A DNA stretch of 64,000 bases from Actinocatenispora thailandica (GTDB taxonomy: Bacteria; Actinomycetota; Actinomycetes; Mycobacteriales; Micromonosporaceae): positions 3,532,198 through 3,596,197 of the forward strand of contig NZ_AP023355.1 of NCBI RefSeq assembly GCF_016865425.1, given 5' to 3'. Below are positions 1 through 8,011 of this stretch, piece by piece. Each line of letters opens with the position of its first letter. Position 1 is the stretch's first letter. The notes beneath the pieces were generated by a model. That model was not told where the DNA came from. It saw only the letters and a list, made by a program, of their open reading frames with translations, and did not search any database. The position numbers were made by a program, and so were the translations under genes.

Positions 1-905
1 CCGTCCTGGTCGAGCGGGAGGCGACCGGCGGCCAGGCCGGGCAGAGCTCCCGGATCGAGAACTATCTCGGCTTCCCGGACGGCGTCTCCGGCTCGCAGCT
101 GACCGACCGGGCCCGCCGGCAGGCGGTCAAGTTCGGTACCGAGGTGCTGGCCGCCCGGGACGTGGTGGCGCTGGAGGCCCGCGGCTCGGCCCGGGTGGTG
201 CGGTTCGGCGACGGTACCGAGGTCGCCGCGCATGCGGTGATCCTCGCCACCGGCGTGGCGTACCGGACGCTCGATGCCGTCGGATCGGACCGGCTGACCG
301 GTCGCGGCGTCTACTACGGCTCGGCGAACACCGAGGCGCCGTCCTGCAGCGGGCAGTCGGTGTACGTGGTGGGCGGCGCCAACTCCGCCGGCCAGGCCGC
401 CGTGTTCTTCTCCCGGCACGCCCGGTCGGTGACGATCCTGGTGCGCGGCGAATCGCTGAAGCGGTCCATGTCGCACTACCTGATCGAGCAGATCGAGGCG
501 ATCGACTCCATCACGGTGCGTCCGCACACCGTGGTCGAGGAGGTGCTCGGCGACGATCACCTGGTCGGGCTGCGGCTGCGCGACCGGCTCACCGACGCCG
601 TCGACGAGGTCGCGTCCAGCCACCTGTTCGTGTTCATCGGCGCCCGGCCGCACACCGACTGGCTCGACGGCGTCGTCGAACGCGACCCGCTCGGGTTCGT
701 GCGTACCGGGCCGGACCTGCTGGTCAGCGGGCAGCGCCCGGCGGGCTGGACGCTCGACCGCGACCCCTACTACCTGGAGTCGAGCCAGCCGGGGGTGTTC
801 GTCGCCGGCGACGTCCGGTCCGCGTCGGTGAAGCGGGTCGCCGCCGCCGTCGGCGAGGGCGCGATGGCCGTCACCCTGGTGCACCGGTACCTGGAAGACC
901 AGTGA
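1..905 (+). CDS. FAD-dependent thioredoxin-reductase-like flavoprotein, 3' part
   Basis: The 5' end lies outside the window; the reading frame is already open at base 3 and closes with TGA at 903-905. The visible part has the TrxR-type GGQAG..S.IENYLGFP segment, a second dinucleotide-binding motif (VVGGANSAGQAA) for NAD(P)H, and the C-terminal FAD motif GVFVAGDVR. The usual redox CxxC is absent: the equivalent place reads YYGSANTEAPSC, leaving one cysteine. This fits the actinobacterial TrxR-like family that often carries an N-terminal cyclic-nucleotide domain, which would be off the edge here. The next gene, 85 bases on, is a cNMP-domain kinase, so the two probably act together in redox or ligand sensing. 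Family is clear; substrate is unknown. Confidence 0.85.
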   Translation, partial: VLVEREATGGQAGQSSRIENYLGFPDGVSGSQLTDRARRQAVKFGTEVLAARDVVALEARGSARVVRFGDGTEVAAHAVILATGVAYRTLDAVGSDRLTGRGVYYGSANTEAPSCSGQSVYVVGGANSAGQAAVFFSRHARSVTILVRGESLKRSMSHYLIEQIEAIDSITVRPHTVVEEVLGDDHLVGLRLRDRLTDAVDEVASSHLFVFIGARPHTDWLDGVVERDPLGFVRTGPDLLVSGQRPAGWTLDRDPYYLESSQPGVFVAGDVRSASVKRVAAAVGEGAMAVTLVHRYLEDQ

Positions 906-990
906 TGGCTGCCGGCGGAGGCCGAACACCGACGGGCGCGCGGCGGCGCACCGCCCGCCGCGGGAACGTTGCGACGAAGGAGGCTGGCCG

Positions 991-2406
991 ATGAGTGTCG
1001 AACGGTCGCAGCTGGACGGAATGGCACTGTTCGAGCACCTCACCGACGAGCAGGCGGAGTGGATCGCCGAACACGCCGACGAGGTGTCGGTGGCCGCCGG
1101 CGAGATGCTGCTGCGGGAGGGCGAGCCGGCCCGCTGCTTCTACGTGCTGCGCTCCGGGACCCTGTCGCTGTTTCGCACCGTGCGCGGCGACGAGGTGGAG
1201 CTCAACCGCACCGACCACGTCGGGGCGTACTGCGGGGCGGTGCGGTTCTACTTCGGCGACCAGATCGAGCAGTCCTACGACTCCAGCGTGCGCGCGGTGA
1301 CCGACTGCGTGTTCTACGCGCTGCCGGCGGACGAGTTCAACGCGGCGTTCGGCCGGTGGTTCCCGATGGCGGTGCACCTGCTGCAGGGCATGTTCGCCGG
1401 CAAGCGCAGCACCGAGACGCTGGTGACCCAGCGGGAACGGCTGCTGGCGCTGGGCAAGCTGACCGCCGGGCTCACGCACGAGCTGAACAACCCGGCCGCC
1501 GCCGCGGTACGGGCCACCGACGCGCTGCGCGAGCGGGTCGCCGGGATGCGGCACAAGCTGTCCCTGCTGGCGGCCGGCGACCTGCACGTCCAGCAGCTCA
1601 AGCACCTCACCGGGGTGCAGGAGGAGTTCGTCGCCCGGGTCGCGAAGGCGCCGGCGCTGACCGCCCTGGAGACCAGCGACCGCGAGGACGCCATCACCGA
1701 CTGGCTGGACGACCACGACGTCGCCCGCGGCTGGGAGATGGCACCGGTGCTGACCGCGGCCGGGATCACCGTGGACGACCTGGACCTGCTGGCGGCCAGC
1801 ACCGAGCCGGAGTTCCTGGAGCCGGCGCTGAAGTGGCTGGGCTACTCGGTGGAGACCGAGACCCTGATGAACGAGATCCAGCAGGCGGTGGGACGCATCT
1901 CGGCGCTGGTCGGCTCCGCGAAGCAGTACTCCCAGCTCGACCGGGCGCCGCACCGGGTGGTCGACCTGACCGAGGGGCTCGACTCGACGCTGGTGATGAT
2001 GGCGGTCAAGCTCGGCGAGAACGTCAAGGTCGTCAAGGAGTACGACCCGGCGCTGCCGCCGGTGCCGGCCTACGCGGCGGAACTCAACCAGGTGTGGACC
2101 AACATCATCGACAACGCGGTCGACGCGATGGACGGCACCGGCACCCTGACCATCCGTACTCGCCGGGAAGGTGACCGCGCCGTCGTCGAGATCGGCGACA
2201 CCGGGCCGGGCATCCCGGCGGCGCTGCAGCAGCAGATCTTCGAACCGTTCTTCACCACCAAGCCGATCGGCCAGGGCACCGGGCTCGGGCTGGACGTCAG
2301 CTGGCGGATCGTGGTCAAGCGGCACGGCGGCGACCTGCGCGTCACCTCACATCCCGGCGACACCCGGTTCCAGATCATCCTCCCGCTGTCCGCACCGACC
2401 GGCTAG
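991..2406 (+). CDS. Cyclic-nucleotide-binding-domain sensor histidine kinase
   Basis: 471-aa protein starting at an ATG with a strong SD (GAAGGAGG, 976-983). Residues about 10-130 form a CAP-type cyclic-nucleotide-binding fold (FEHLTDEQAEWIA, later REGEPARCFYVLRSG). A dimerisation/phosphoacceptor helix follows with GLTHELNNP, putting the likely phosphorylated His near residue 163. The C-terminal third is a GHKL ATPase with N box (NIIDNAVDAMDG), DTGPGIP and GQGTGLGL. No transmembrane segment is apparent, so it is probably cytosolic. It follows the TrxR-like reductase in the same direction, a recurrent pairing in actinobacteria. No response regulator is adjacent, so its target is unknown. Ligand binding to the cNMP domain is inferred only from the fold. 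Confidence 0.88.
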   Translation: MSVERSQLDGMALFEHLTDEQAEWIAEHADEVSVAAGEMLLREGEPARCFYVLRSGTLSLFRTVRGDEVELNRTDHVGAYCGAVRFYFGDQIEQSYDSSVRAVTDCVFYALPADEFNAAFGRWFPMAVHLLQGMFAGKRSTETLVTQRERLLALGKLTAGLTHELNNPAAAAVRATDALRERVAGMRHKLSLLAAGDLHVQQLKHLTGVQEEFVARVAKAPALTALETSDREDAITDWLDDHDVARGWEMAPVLTAAGITVDDLDLLAASTEPEFLEPALKWLGYSVETETLMNEIQQAVGRISALVGSAKQYSQLDRAPHRVVDLTEGLDSTLVMMAVKLGENVKVVKEYDPALPPVPAYAAELNQVWTNIIDNAVDAMDGTGTLTIRTRREGDRAVVEIGDTGPGIPAALQQQIFEPFFTTKPIGQGTGLGLDVSWRIVVKRHGGDLRVTSHPGDTRFQIILPLSAPTG

Positions 2407-2479
2407 GCCACGTTGCTCGGGTGCCTGTTTGCGCTGCCGGTACACACTGACGGTTTCCGTTCGACCCGAAGGACTGAGG

Positions 2480-2803
2480 GTGCCCGGCCGACCCGAGATC
2501 GTCTGCATCTGCGGCTCCACCCGGTTCGTGGACGAGATGCGTGCAGCGAACCGTGACCTGACCTTCGCAGGAGTCATCGTCGTCGCACCGGGCGTCTTCC
2601 CGCGCACCGGGGACCACGAAGCAGACGAGTTGCTCACCAACGAGCAAAGGACCGTGCTGGGCGCCCTCCACCTGCGCAAGATCGACCTGGCTGACCGGGT
2701 GCTGGTCGTCAACCCCGGCGGGTACGTCGGTGAGTCGACGAGCAGGGAGATCGCCTATGCCCGCGCCACCGGCAAGCCGGTCTCGTTCACCGATCCCGTC
2801 TGA
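2480..2803 (+). CDS. Small nucleoside 2-deoxyribosyltransferase-like protein
   Basis: 107-aa protein. I chose the GTG at 2480 because GAAGGA sits 6 bases upstream; the open frame runs further upstream but overlaps the kinase gene. Visible motifs are ICGSTRF near the N-terminus, a central LHLRKIDLADRVLVVNPGGYVG and a terminal ESTSREIAYARATGKPV. This order (GS/T phosphate-like loop, D..D in a strand, then a GES..E helix) is typical of small nucleoside 2-deoxyribosyltransferase-like or DUF4406-like Rossmann proteins. The E in GESTSREI would match the nucleophile region, but enzymatic activity in these short versions is unproven. It stands alone after the kinase with a 73-base gap. Confidence 0.8.
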   Translation: MPGRPEIVCICGSTRFVDEMRAANRDLTFAGVIVVAPGVFPRTGDHEADELLTNEQRTVLGALHLRKIDLADRVLVVNPGGYVGESTSREIAYARATGKPVSFTDPV

Positions 2804-2999
2804 CCGGCGGACGCTTCGCGCCGCTGTTCCCGCTGTGCAGGTCACGCGCCGTCCGCCGGTGCGATGTGACCGCTCGCAACCCTGCTCGGTGAGGATCCGC
2901 CGCCGCCTCCGCTGGATCGGGACCTCGCGCGAGGCGCCCGTGGCTACGGCGTCCGACGAGCCGCCTGCCGCGCAGGTCGGTGCGGCACCGTGCGGTCTC

Positions 3000-3342
3000 G
3001 ACGTCGCGCGGCGGGACCCTCGACGCCGCGCCGACCAAGCCGACACGGACGTGATGGGCCACGGCGACCCGCGGGATCATCGGGATCTGGCCGGCGAGCT
3101 TTGGTTCACTGTTGCCGTGCACGGCGATCGCCAGCACGTCGGCGTCTCCGGCGATCCGGCCCAGGAACGCCTCGTCGTACAGCGAGCCGGCCTCGGCGGC
3201 CAGGGCCGGCCAGGGCCGGCCGCAGCTCGATCCCGGAGACGTCCCGGGCCACCGCGACGACGTGGTGCCCAGGAGCGAGCAGTTCCTTGGTCAGGTGGCC
3301 ACCGGCATACCCGGTGGCACCGAAGAAGGCGACAGCTGTCAC
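3000..3342 (-). pseudogene. Broken NAD(P)-binding (NmrA/epimerase-like) protein remnant
   Basis: Reading leftward from a GTG at 3342, behind an AGGGGGAGC SD, the protein begins VTAVAFFGATGYAGGHL, a Rossmann glycine motif, then HHVVAVARDVSGIELRP. The frame then breaks. The 10-mer cagggccggc occurs twice in tandem at 3201-3220; removing one copy restores an uninterrupted frame reading RPALAAEAGSLYDEAFLG and then DADVLAIAVHG. Similarity fades around VRVGLVGAAS near base 3000, so the C-terminal half also seems lost. Intact family members are about 210-220 aa. This is a pseudogene by both frameshift and truncation; a sequencing error could explain the former but not the latter. The left boundary is approximate. 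Confidence 0.7.
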
Positions 3343-3656
3343 GGCGCTCCCCCTGCGGACGGTGCCGACGGCCACCCGCGGCGCCGGCAATCGGTGGGAC
3401 CGACGTGAGTGCAGCTCGCCCGGAACGGTCGCGTGCCGCATCGCTCGACCCGGTCGTGCGCTGTCGGCCCGGGGGTTCGGCGGGTTCGAGTGCAGGACCA
3501 GCGCAGGCCGCGGGCGGTTCATGGGTGGTGAACGCGGCGCGGTGCTCGGCGCAGCCGAGGATCGGCGCTCGTCCGAGCACCTGACGGCTCGGGTCAGCGG
3601 GTGCCGGCCTGCCGAACGCCTACGTGTTCGGACCGCCGAGGTCGCGATCGTCACCG
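3343..3656. other. Gene-free spacer between pseudogene and minisatellite
   Basis: No frame here shows a recognisable domain, an SD-supported start or a consistent coding pattern. It probably holds the old promoter of the broken reductase, but no clear -10 or -35 box is seen. Confidence 0.5.
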
Positions 3657-3767
3657 GGCCGGCCCGGGCGGCCCGGGCGGCCCGGGCGGCACGGCCGGTG
3701 CGGCCAGTGCGGCCAGTGCGGCCAGTGCGGCCGGTGCGGCCGGTGCGACCGGTGCGACCGGTGCGGC
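3657..3767. repeat. 9-bp minisatellite, about 12 degenerate copies
   Basis: A run of 9-base units of the forms gcggcccgg, gcggccagt, gcggccggt and gcgaccggt. Identical variants are clustered, as expected from slippage and local homogenisation. Being a multiple of three it leaves frames open on both strands, but there is no start signal or known product. It lies just upstream of the hairpin and riboswitch of the thiamine operon. Confidence 0.9.
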
Positions 3768-3775
3768 GATGTATG

Positions 3776-3813
3776 GTGCGGGTGACGGCCGCCGAGGTGG
3801 CCGTCACCCGCAC
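3776..3813. terminator. Perfect 15-bp GC hairpin abutting the THI box
   Basis: Arms gtgcgggtgacggcc (3776-3790) and its exact complement (3799-3813) enclose the 8-base loop gccgaggt. No T-run follows, as is usual for actinobacterial hairpin terminators. It may insulate the thiamine operon from upstream transcription, or be part of the leader RNA if the promoter lies further upstream. Confidence 0.6.
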
Positions 3814-3888
3814 TCGTGACACGGGGTGCCCCGCATCGGGGCTGAGATCACACCCGTCGAACCTGATCTAGTTTGTACTAGCGAAGGG
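3814..3888 (+). promoter_or_regulatory. TPP riboswitch (THI element)
   Basis: The conserved TPP aptamer blocks appear in order: acggggtgcc (3821-3830), ggggctgaga (3838-3847), acccgtcgaacctgatc (3853-3869) and gcgaaggg (3881-3888). It binds thiamine pyrophosphate and represses the operon downstream. The first in-frame ATG of thiM begins one base after the aptamer, and the aptamer's terminal GAAGGG is the only SD-like sequence for the second ATG at 3898. That makes direct control of translation initiation the likely mechanism, since no separate terminator hairpin fits between aptamer and start codon. Confidence 0.96.
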
Positions 3889-3897
3889 ATGTCGCGC

Positions 3898-4707
3898 ATG
3901 TCGCGCACGCCTGTCTCCCTGCTCGCCGCCGGTCGCGCTGCGCTGGCGGCCGTCCGTTCCTCGACCCCGTTGGTGCAGTGCATCACCAACTCCGTCGCCG
4001 TCAACACCACCGCGAACGCGCTGCTCGCCCTCGGCGCCGCACCGGCGATGGTCGACCTCCCCGAGGAGGCCGGCGGGTTCGCCGCCGCCGCCTCGGGCCT
4101 GCTGGTCAACCTCGGCACGCCCGGGGCCGAGCACCGGGCCGCGATGCGCGCCGCGGTGGCCGGGGCCACGGCCGCCGGCACCCCGTGGGTACTGGATCCG
4201 GTCGCGGTCGGTTCCCTGCCGGTACGCACCGAGCTCGCCGCCGTGCTGTCCGACGCCGGCCCGGACGTGGTGCGCGGCAACGCATCGGAGGTTCTCGCGG
4301 TGGCCGGAGCCGGCGCCGGTGGACGCGGCGTCGACGCCACCGACGACGCGGAGGCGGCGGCCGACGTCGCGGCGGAGCTGGCCGTCCGGACCGGCGCGGT
4401 GGTCGCCGTGTCCGGCCCGGTCGACGTGATCACCGACGGCCGGGACACCGTTCGGGTACGCAACGGGCACGTGCACCTGACCCGGATGACCGGCGGCGGC
4501 TGCGCCCTTGGCGCGGTCATCGCCGCCTTCGCCGCGACCGGCCCGGACCGGCTGGCGAGCACCGTCGCCGCGGTACTGACCTACACGGTGGCCGCCGAAC
4601 TCGCTGCCGAGCGCGCGGCGGGGCCGGGCAGCTTCGCCCCCGCTTTCCTGGACGCCCTGTCCGTCGTGGATGGTGCCGTGCTCGATGCCCGGGCGAGCCT
4701 GGCATGA
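3898..4707 (+). CDS. thiM: Hydroxyethylthiazole kinase
   Basis: 269-aa enzyme that phosphorylates 4-methyl-5-(2-hydroxyethyl)thiazole for thiamine salvage. Family marks include [21 protein letters not shown] at the N-terminus, [13 protein letters not shown], the NASEV segment, and the C-terminal [10 protein letters not shown] anion-hole/catalytic motif (family form TGTGC). The ATG at 3898 is preferred because GAAGGG lies 9 bases before it; an ATG at 3889 is in frame but touches that SD. First gene of an operon directly behind a TPP riboswitch; its TGA overlaps the ATG of thiE (ATGA). Confidence 0.95.
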   Translation: MSRTPVSLLAAGRAALAAVRSSTPLVQCITNSVAVNTTANALLALGAAPAMVDLPEEAGGFAAAASGLLVNLGTPGAEHRAAMRAAVAGATAAGTPWVLDPVAVGSLPVRTELAAVLSDAGPDVVRGNASEVLAVAGAGAGGRGVDATDDAEAAADVAAELAVRTGAVVAVSGPVDVITDGRDTVRVRNGHVHLTRMTGGGCALGAVIAAFAATGPDRLASTVAAVLTYTVAAELAAERAAGPGSFAPAFLDALSVVDGAVLDARASLA

Positions 4708-5366
4708 CCGGCGCCGGGGCACGACCCGACCTGTCCCTCTACCTGATCGCCGACGTGACCAGCTGCCGCACCGCCGGCCGGTCGGTGGTGAAGACCGCGG
4801 CGGCCGCCGCGCGGGGCGGCGTCACCGCCGTCCAGCTGCGGGACAAGCGCGCTCGCGGCGGCGAACTGCTCGACACCGTGCGTCGGGTCGCCGAGGTGCT
4901 GCCGCCGCGGATCCCGCTGATCGTCAACGATCGGGTCGATGTCTATCTCGCCGCCCGGCTGGCCGGTATCCGGGTTGCCGGAGTCCACATCGGGCAGTCC
5001 GACCTGCCGGTGCCGGTGACCCGGACGATGATCGGCCCGGACGCGCTACTGGGGCTCAGCGCCGCCACCGCCGACCAGCTCGCTGCGGCGAACCGGGCAC
5101 CGGTCGACTACGTCGGAATCGGCGCGCTGCATGCCACCGACACGAAGCAGGATGCGCCGCCGCCGCTGGGTACCGACGGGTTTCGCCGGCTCGCCGGGTT
5201 GTGCCGTCGGCCGGTGGTGGCGATCGGCGGCATCTCGGCCGACGATCTGCCCGGCCTGCGCACCGCCGGCGCCGCGGGGGCGGCCGTGGCCGCCGCGGTG
5301 TGCCGGGCGCCCGACCCGTACCGGGCAGCGACGCGGCTGGCCGCCGCCTGGCGGGAGGCGGCGTGA
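4704..5366 (+). CDS. thiE: Thiamine-phosphate synthase
   Basis: 220-aa TIM-barrel enzyme that joins hydroxymethylpyrimidine pyrophosphate and thiazole phosphate to thiamine phosphate. It shows [16 protein letters not shown], the substrate-binding [30 protein letters not shown], the [12 protein letters not shown] segment and [12 protein letters not shown]. Length matches the family. The ATG overlaps the thiM stop by four bases and the stop overlaps the next gene's GTG by three, indicating translational coupling. Together with its neighbours it completes salvage from thiazole and pyrimidine precursors; no thiC or thiG is in the window. Confidence 0.95.
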   Translation: MTGAGARPDLSLYLIADVTSCRTAGRSVVKTAAAAARGGVTAVQLRDKRARGGELLDTVRRVAEVLPPRIPLIVNDRVDVYLAARLAGIRVAGVHIGQSDLPVPVTRTMIGPDALLGLSAATADQLAAANRAPVDYVGIGALHATDTKQDAPPPLGTDGFRRLAGLCRRPVVAIGGISADDLPGLRTAGAAGAAVAAAVCRAPDPYRAATRLAAAWREAA

Positions 5367-6850
5367 TCCCCCGGGTGTTGTCGATCGCCGGCACCGACCC
5401 CACCGGCGGCGCCGGCATCCAGGCCGACCTGAAGAGCATCGCGGCGACCGGTGGGTACGGCATGGCGGTGGTGACCGCGCTGGTCGCGCAGAACACCCGT
5501 GGTGTTCGCGGCGTGCACGTGCCACCGCGGGGGTTTCTGGCCGAGCAACTGGCCGCGGTCAGTGACGACGTCGAGATCGATGCGGTGAAGATCGGGATGC
5601 TGGCCGACGGCGCCGCCATCGAGGCCGTCTCGCACTGGCTGCGCAGCTGCCGGCCACCGGTGGTGGTCCTCGACCCGGTCATGGTGGCGACCAGCGGTGA
5701 CCGGTTGCTGGATGCGGGTGCCGAGCGGGCGCTGCGGGGGCTGATCGGCCAGGCGGATCTGGTCACGCCGAACATCCCCGAGCTGGCGGTGCTCGCCGGC
5801 TCGGCGCCGGCCACCGACTGGGGCGGAGCCACCACACAGGCGCTGGACGTGTCCCGGCGGTTCGGGGTGCTGGTGCTCGCCAAGGGTGGGCACCTACCCG
5901 GGGGCACCGTGCGCGACGCGCTGGTCGACGCCGCGGGACGGCTGGCCGGTGGCCGCACCATCGTGGAGTTCCGCGGCGAGCGGGTGGACACCCGCAACAC
6001 GCACGGCACCGGTTGCTCGCTGTCCTCCGCGGTGGCGACACTGCGGGTGCGGCACGGCGACTGGGTGCCCGCTGTCGGGTCGGCACGGGAGTGGCTGGCC
6101 GAGTCGATCGCGGCCGGCGCCGATCTGCGTGTCGGCGGCGGGAACGGCCCGGTGCACCACTTCGCCGGGCTCTGGTCACGGGGCGGCCTGCACACCCGGC
6201 CAGTGCCGGCCCAGCTGGCAGGACGGTGGTGGCACCAGGTTGCCGACGTGCGACGTGACATCGAGTCGCTGCCTTTCGTCCGTGGACTCGCCGACGGCAG
6301 TCTGGACCGCGCCGCGTTCGACTGGTACCTCGCTCAGGACGCGTGCTACCTGCGGGACTACTCGCGCGCGCTGGCCTCGGCGAGCATGCTCGCTACCGGT
6401 CCGACAGAGCAACGGTTCTGGGCGGAGTGTGCACGAGGCGCGCTGGCCGAGCGAGAACGGCTGCACCGCGCCGTGCTCGGCGGGCTGGGGCAGCCACCGG
6501 TCGCGCCGAGCACCGCCCGCTACGTCGACCACCTACTGGCCGCCGCGGCGCGCGGCGACTACCGGGTGCTCGTCGCGGCGCTGTTGCCGTGCTTCTGGAT
6601 CTACCAGGACCTCGGCAGCCGGTTGGCCCGGCGAGGCGGGCCGGACCACCCGTACCGGGCCTGGTTGGACGCCTACGGTGACGACGAGTTCGCGGCCCAG
6701 AACGAACGGGCCATCGACCTCGTCACGACCGCGGCGGCGACGGCCGACGAGCCGACTCGGGACCGGATGTGGCATGCCTTCCGGGTCTCCTGCCAGCACG
6801 AAGTGGCGTTCTTCACCGCGCCACTGGCCGCCAGCCGCCCAACGGGCTGA
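5363..6850 (+). CDS. thiD: Bifunctional HMP/HMP-P kinase (ThiD) - TenA fusion
   Basis: 495-aa fusion starting at a GTG that overlaps the thiE stop, with GGGAGG 5-10 bases before. Residues 1 to about 265 are ThiD, a ribokinase-like kinase making HMP-PP: SIAGTDPTGGAGIQADLK, VKIGMLAD, VLDPVMVATSGD and the NTHGTGCSLSSA anion hole. From about residue 280 to the end lies a TenA/thiaminase II domain: YLAQDACYLRDYSRAL, the cysteine in LPCFWIYQDLG and the glutamate in CQHEVAFF. TenA hydrolyses degraded aminopyrimidines to HMP, so the fusion feeds salvaged pyrimidine straight into phosphorylation. Controlled by the upstream TPP riboswitch as the last gene of the operon. Confidence 0.95.
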   Translation: MIPRVLSIAGTDPTGGAGIQADLKSIAATGGYGMAVVTALVAQNTRGVRGVHVPPRGFLAEQLAAVSDDVEIDAVKIGMLADGAAIEAVSHWLRSCRPPVVVLDPVMVATSGDRLLDAGAERALRGLIGQADLVTPNIPELAVLAGSAPATDWGGATTQALDVSRRFGVLVLAKGGHLPGGTVRDALVDAAGRLAGGRTIVEFRGERVDTRNTHGTGCSLSSAVATLRVRHGDWVPAVGSAREWLAESIAAGADLRVGGGNGPVHHFAGLWSRGGLHTRPVPAQLAGRWWHQVADVRRDIESLPFVRGLADGSLDRAAFDWYLAQDACYLRDYSRALASASMLATGPTEQRFWAECARGALAERERLHRAVLGGLGQPPVAPSTARYVDHLLAAAARGDYRVLVAALLPCFWIYQDLGSRLARRGGPDHPYRAWLDAYGDDEFAAQNERAIDLVTTAAATADEPTRDRMWHAFRVSCQHEVAFFTAPLAASRPTG

Positions 6851-6940
6851 GCGCGACCGCGGGTGGCAGGCCCGGCACCGGTCGGGCCGCGGCACCGCAG
6901 ATGGTCACCCGGCCGGCGCCCAGCGCGCACGACCGCGCCG

Positions 6941-7016
6941 GACGCCGGCCGAGGGCACGACGGCGCCGAGCGCCGGCCCGGGGGCACGACGGCGTCGGGC
7001 GCCGGCCGGGGGCGCC
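6941..7016. repeat. 29-bp imperfect tandem repeat, about 2.5 copies
   Basis: Units built on gcgccggccgagggcacgac follow each other between the thiamine operon and the convergent secreted-protein gene. The copies differ at a few bases. No gene is present in this short gap. Confidence 0.6.
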
Positions 7017-7019
7017 GGG

Positions 7020-7589
7020 TCAGCGCTGCTCGTGCACGCCGCGGGCGGTGCGCAGCAACTCCGAGGGGCCGTACCGCTCGGGATCCATGTCGACCGAGAC
7101 CGCGAGGCCGGGTCGGACCAGCCAGAACACCCGGTCGTCGGTGCGCAGGCCGGGGTGGCTGCCGACCGGCACCGGCCTCAACCGCCAGCTGCCCGGATCC
7201 TGCTCCAGATAGTCGGTCAGGTAGCCGCGCAACGCGGCCAGGCTGGACAGCCGGTCACCGCGCAGCGTTTCGATCGTCAGGTCGACCCGCCAACCGGCGC
7301 CGTGCCGGCTCTCCCAGTCACGGGAGTGGAAGGTCACGTCGTTCCACTCGTATTCGAAGTCCGACGGAGTACCGAGGCCGGTGGGCAGGTGCGTGAGCCG
7401 GAACCCGTCGAGCACCGGTGCCCGGCGGGACGCGGCGGCGGGCGACACGACCGGGGTCGACCAGTCACGGACACCAGACGCGGTGGCGCCCGCGTGCGCC
7501 GGCAGGGCCGGCGCGACCGCGCACATCGCGCCGACGGCCAGGCCGGCGATCGACAGGCGTCGGGCCCGGCGGGAGTGTTGCAGCGACAT
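7020..7589 (-). CDS. Secreted protein of unknown function
   Basis: 189-aa protein. I chose the ATG at 7589 because GGAG lies 7 bases before it and a twin-arginine-like signal follows (RRARRLSIAGLAVGAMC, cleavage likely after PAHA). The mature part opens DGFRLTHLPTGLGTPSDFEYEWNDV, then WRVDLTIETLRG and SVDMDPERYGPSELL. It contains no cysteines and no recognised catalytic motif. Similar short exported proteins of unknown role occur in actinomycetes. It is convergent with the thiamine operon and divergent from the next secreted protein gene across a 422-base gap. Confidence 0.7.
   Translation of the reverse strand: MSLQHSRRARRLSIAGLAVGAMCAVAPALPAHAGATASGVRDWSTPVVSPAAASRRAPVLDGFRLTHLPTGLGTPSDFEYEWNDVTFHSRDWESRHGAGWRVDLTIETLRGDRLSSLAALRGYLTDYLEQDPGSWRLRPVPVGSHPGLRTDDRVFWLVRPGLAVSVDMDPERYGPSELLRTARGVHEQR

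Positions 7590-8011
<422 letters not shown>

Noticed and set aside
871-2325. Long open frame on the minus strand opposite the sensor kinase
   Set aside because: It lies wholly opposite a gene with clear domains and a strong SD; its product has no recognisable motif. Such frames are expected at this GC content.
3889-3891. ATG at 3889 as the thiM start
   Set aside because: It directly abuts the only SD-like block. The ATG at 3898 has normal spacing, so it is preferred, though the first ATG cannot be excluded.
6863-7396. Arg/Pro-rich plus-strand frame after thiD-tenA
   Set aside because: No start signal, low-complexity product, and overlaps a 29-bp repeat and an antisense secreted-protein gene.
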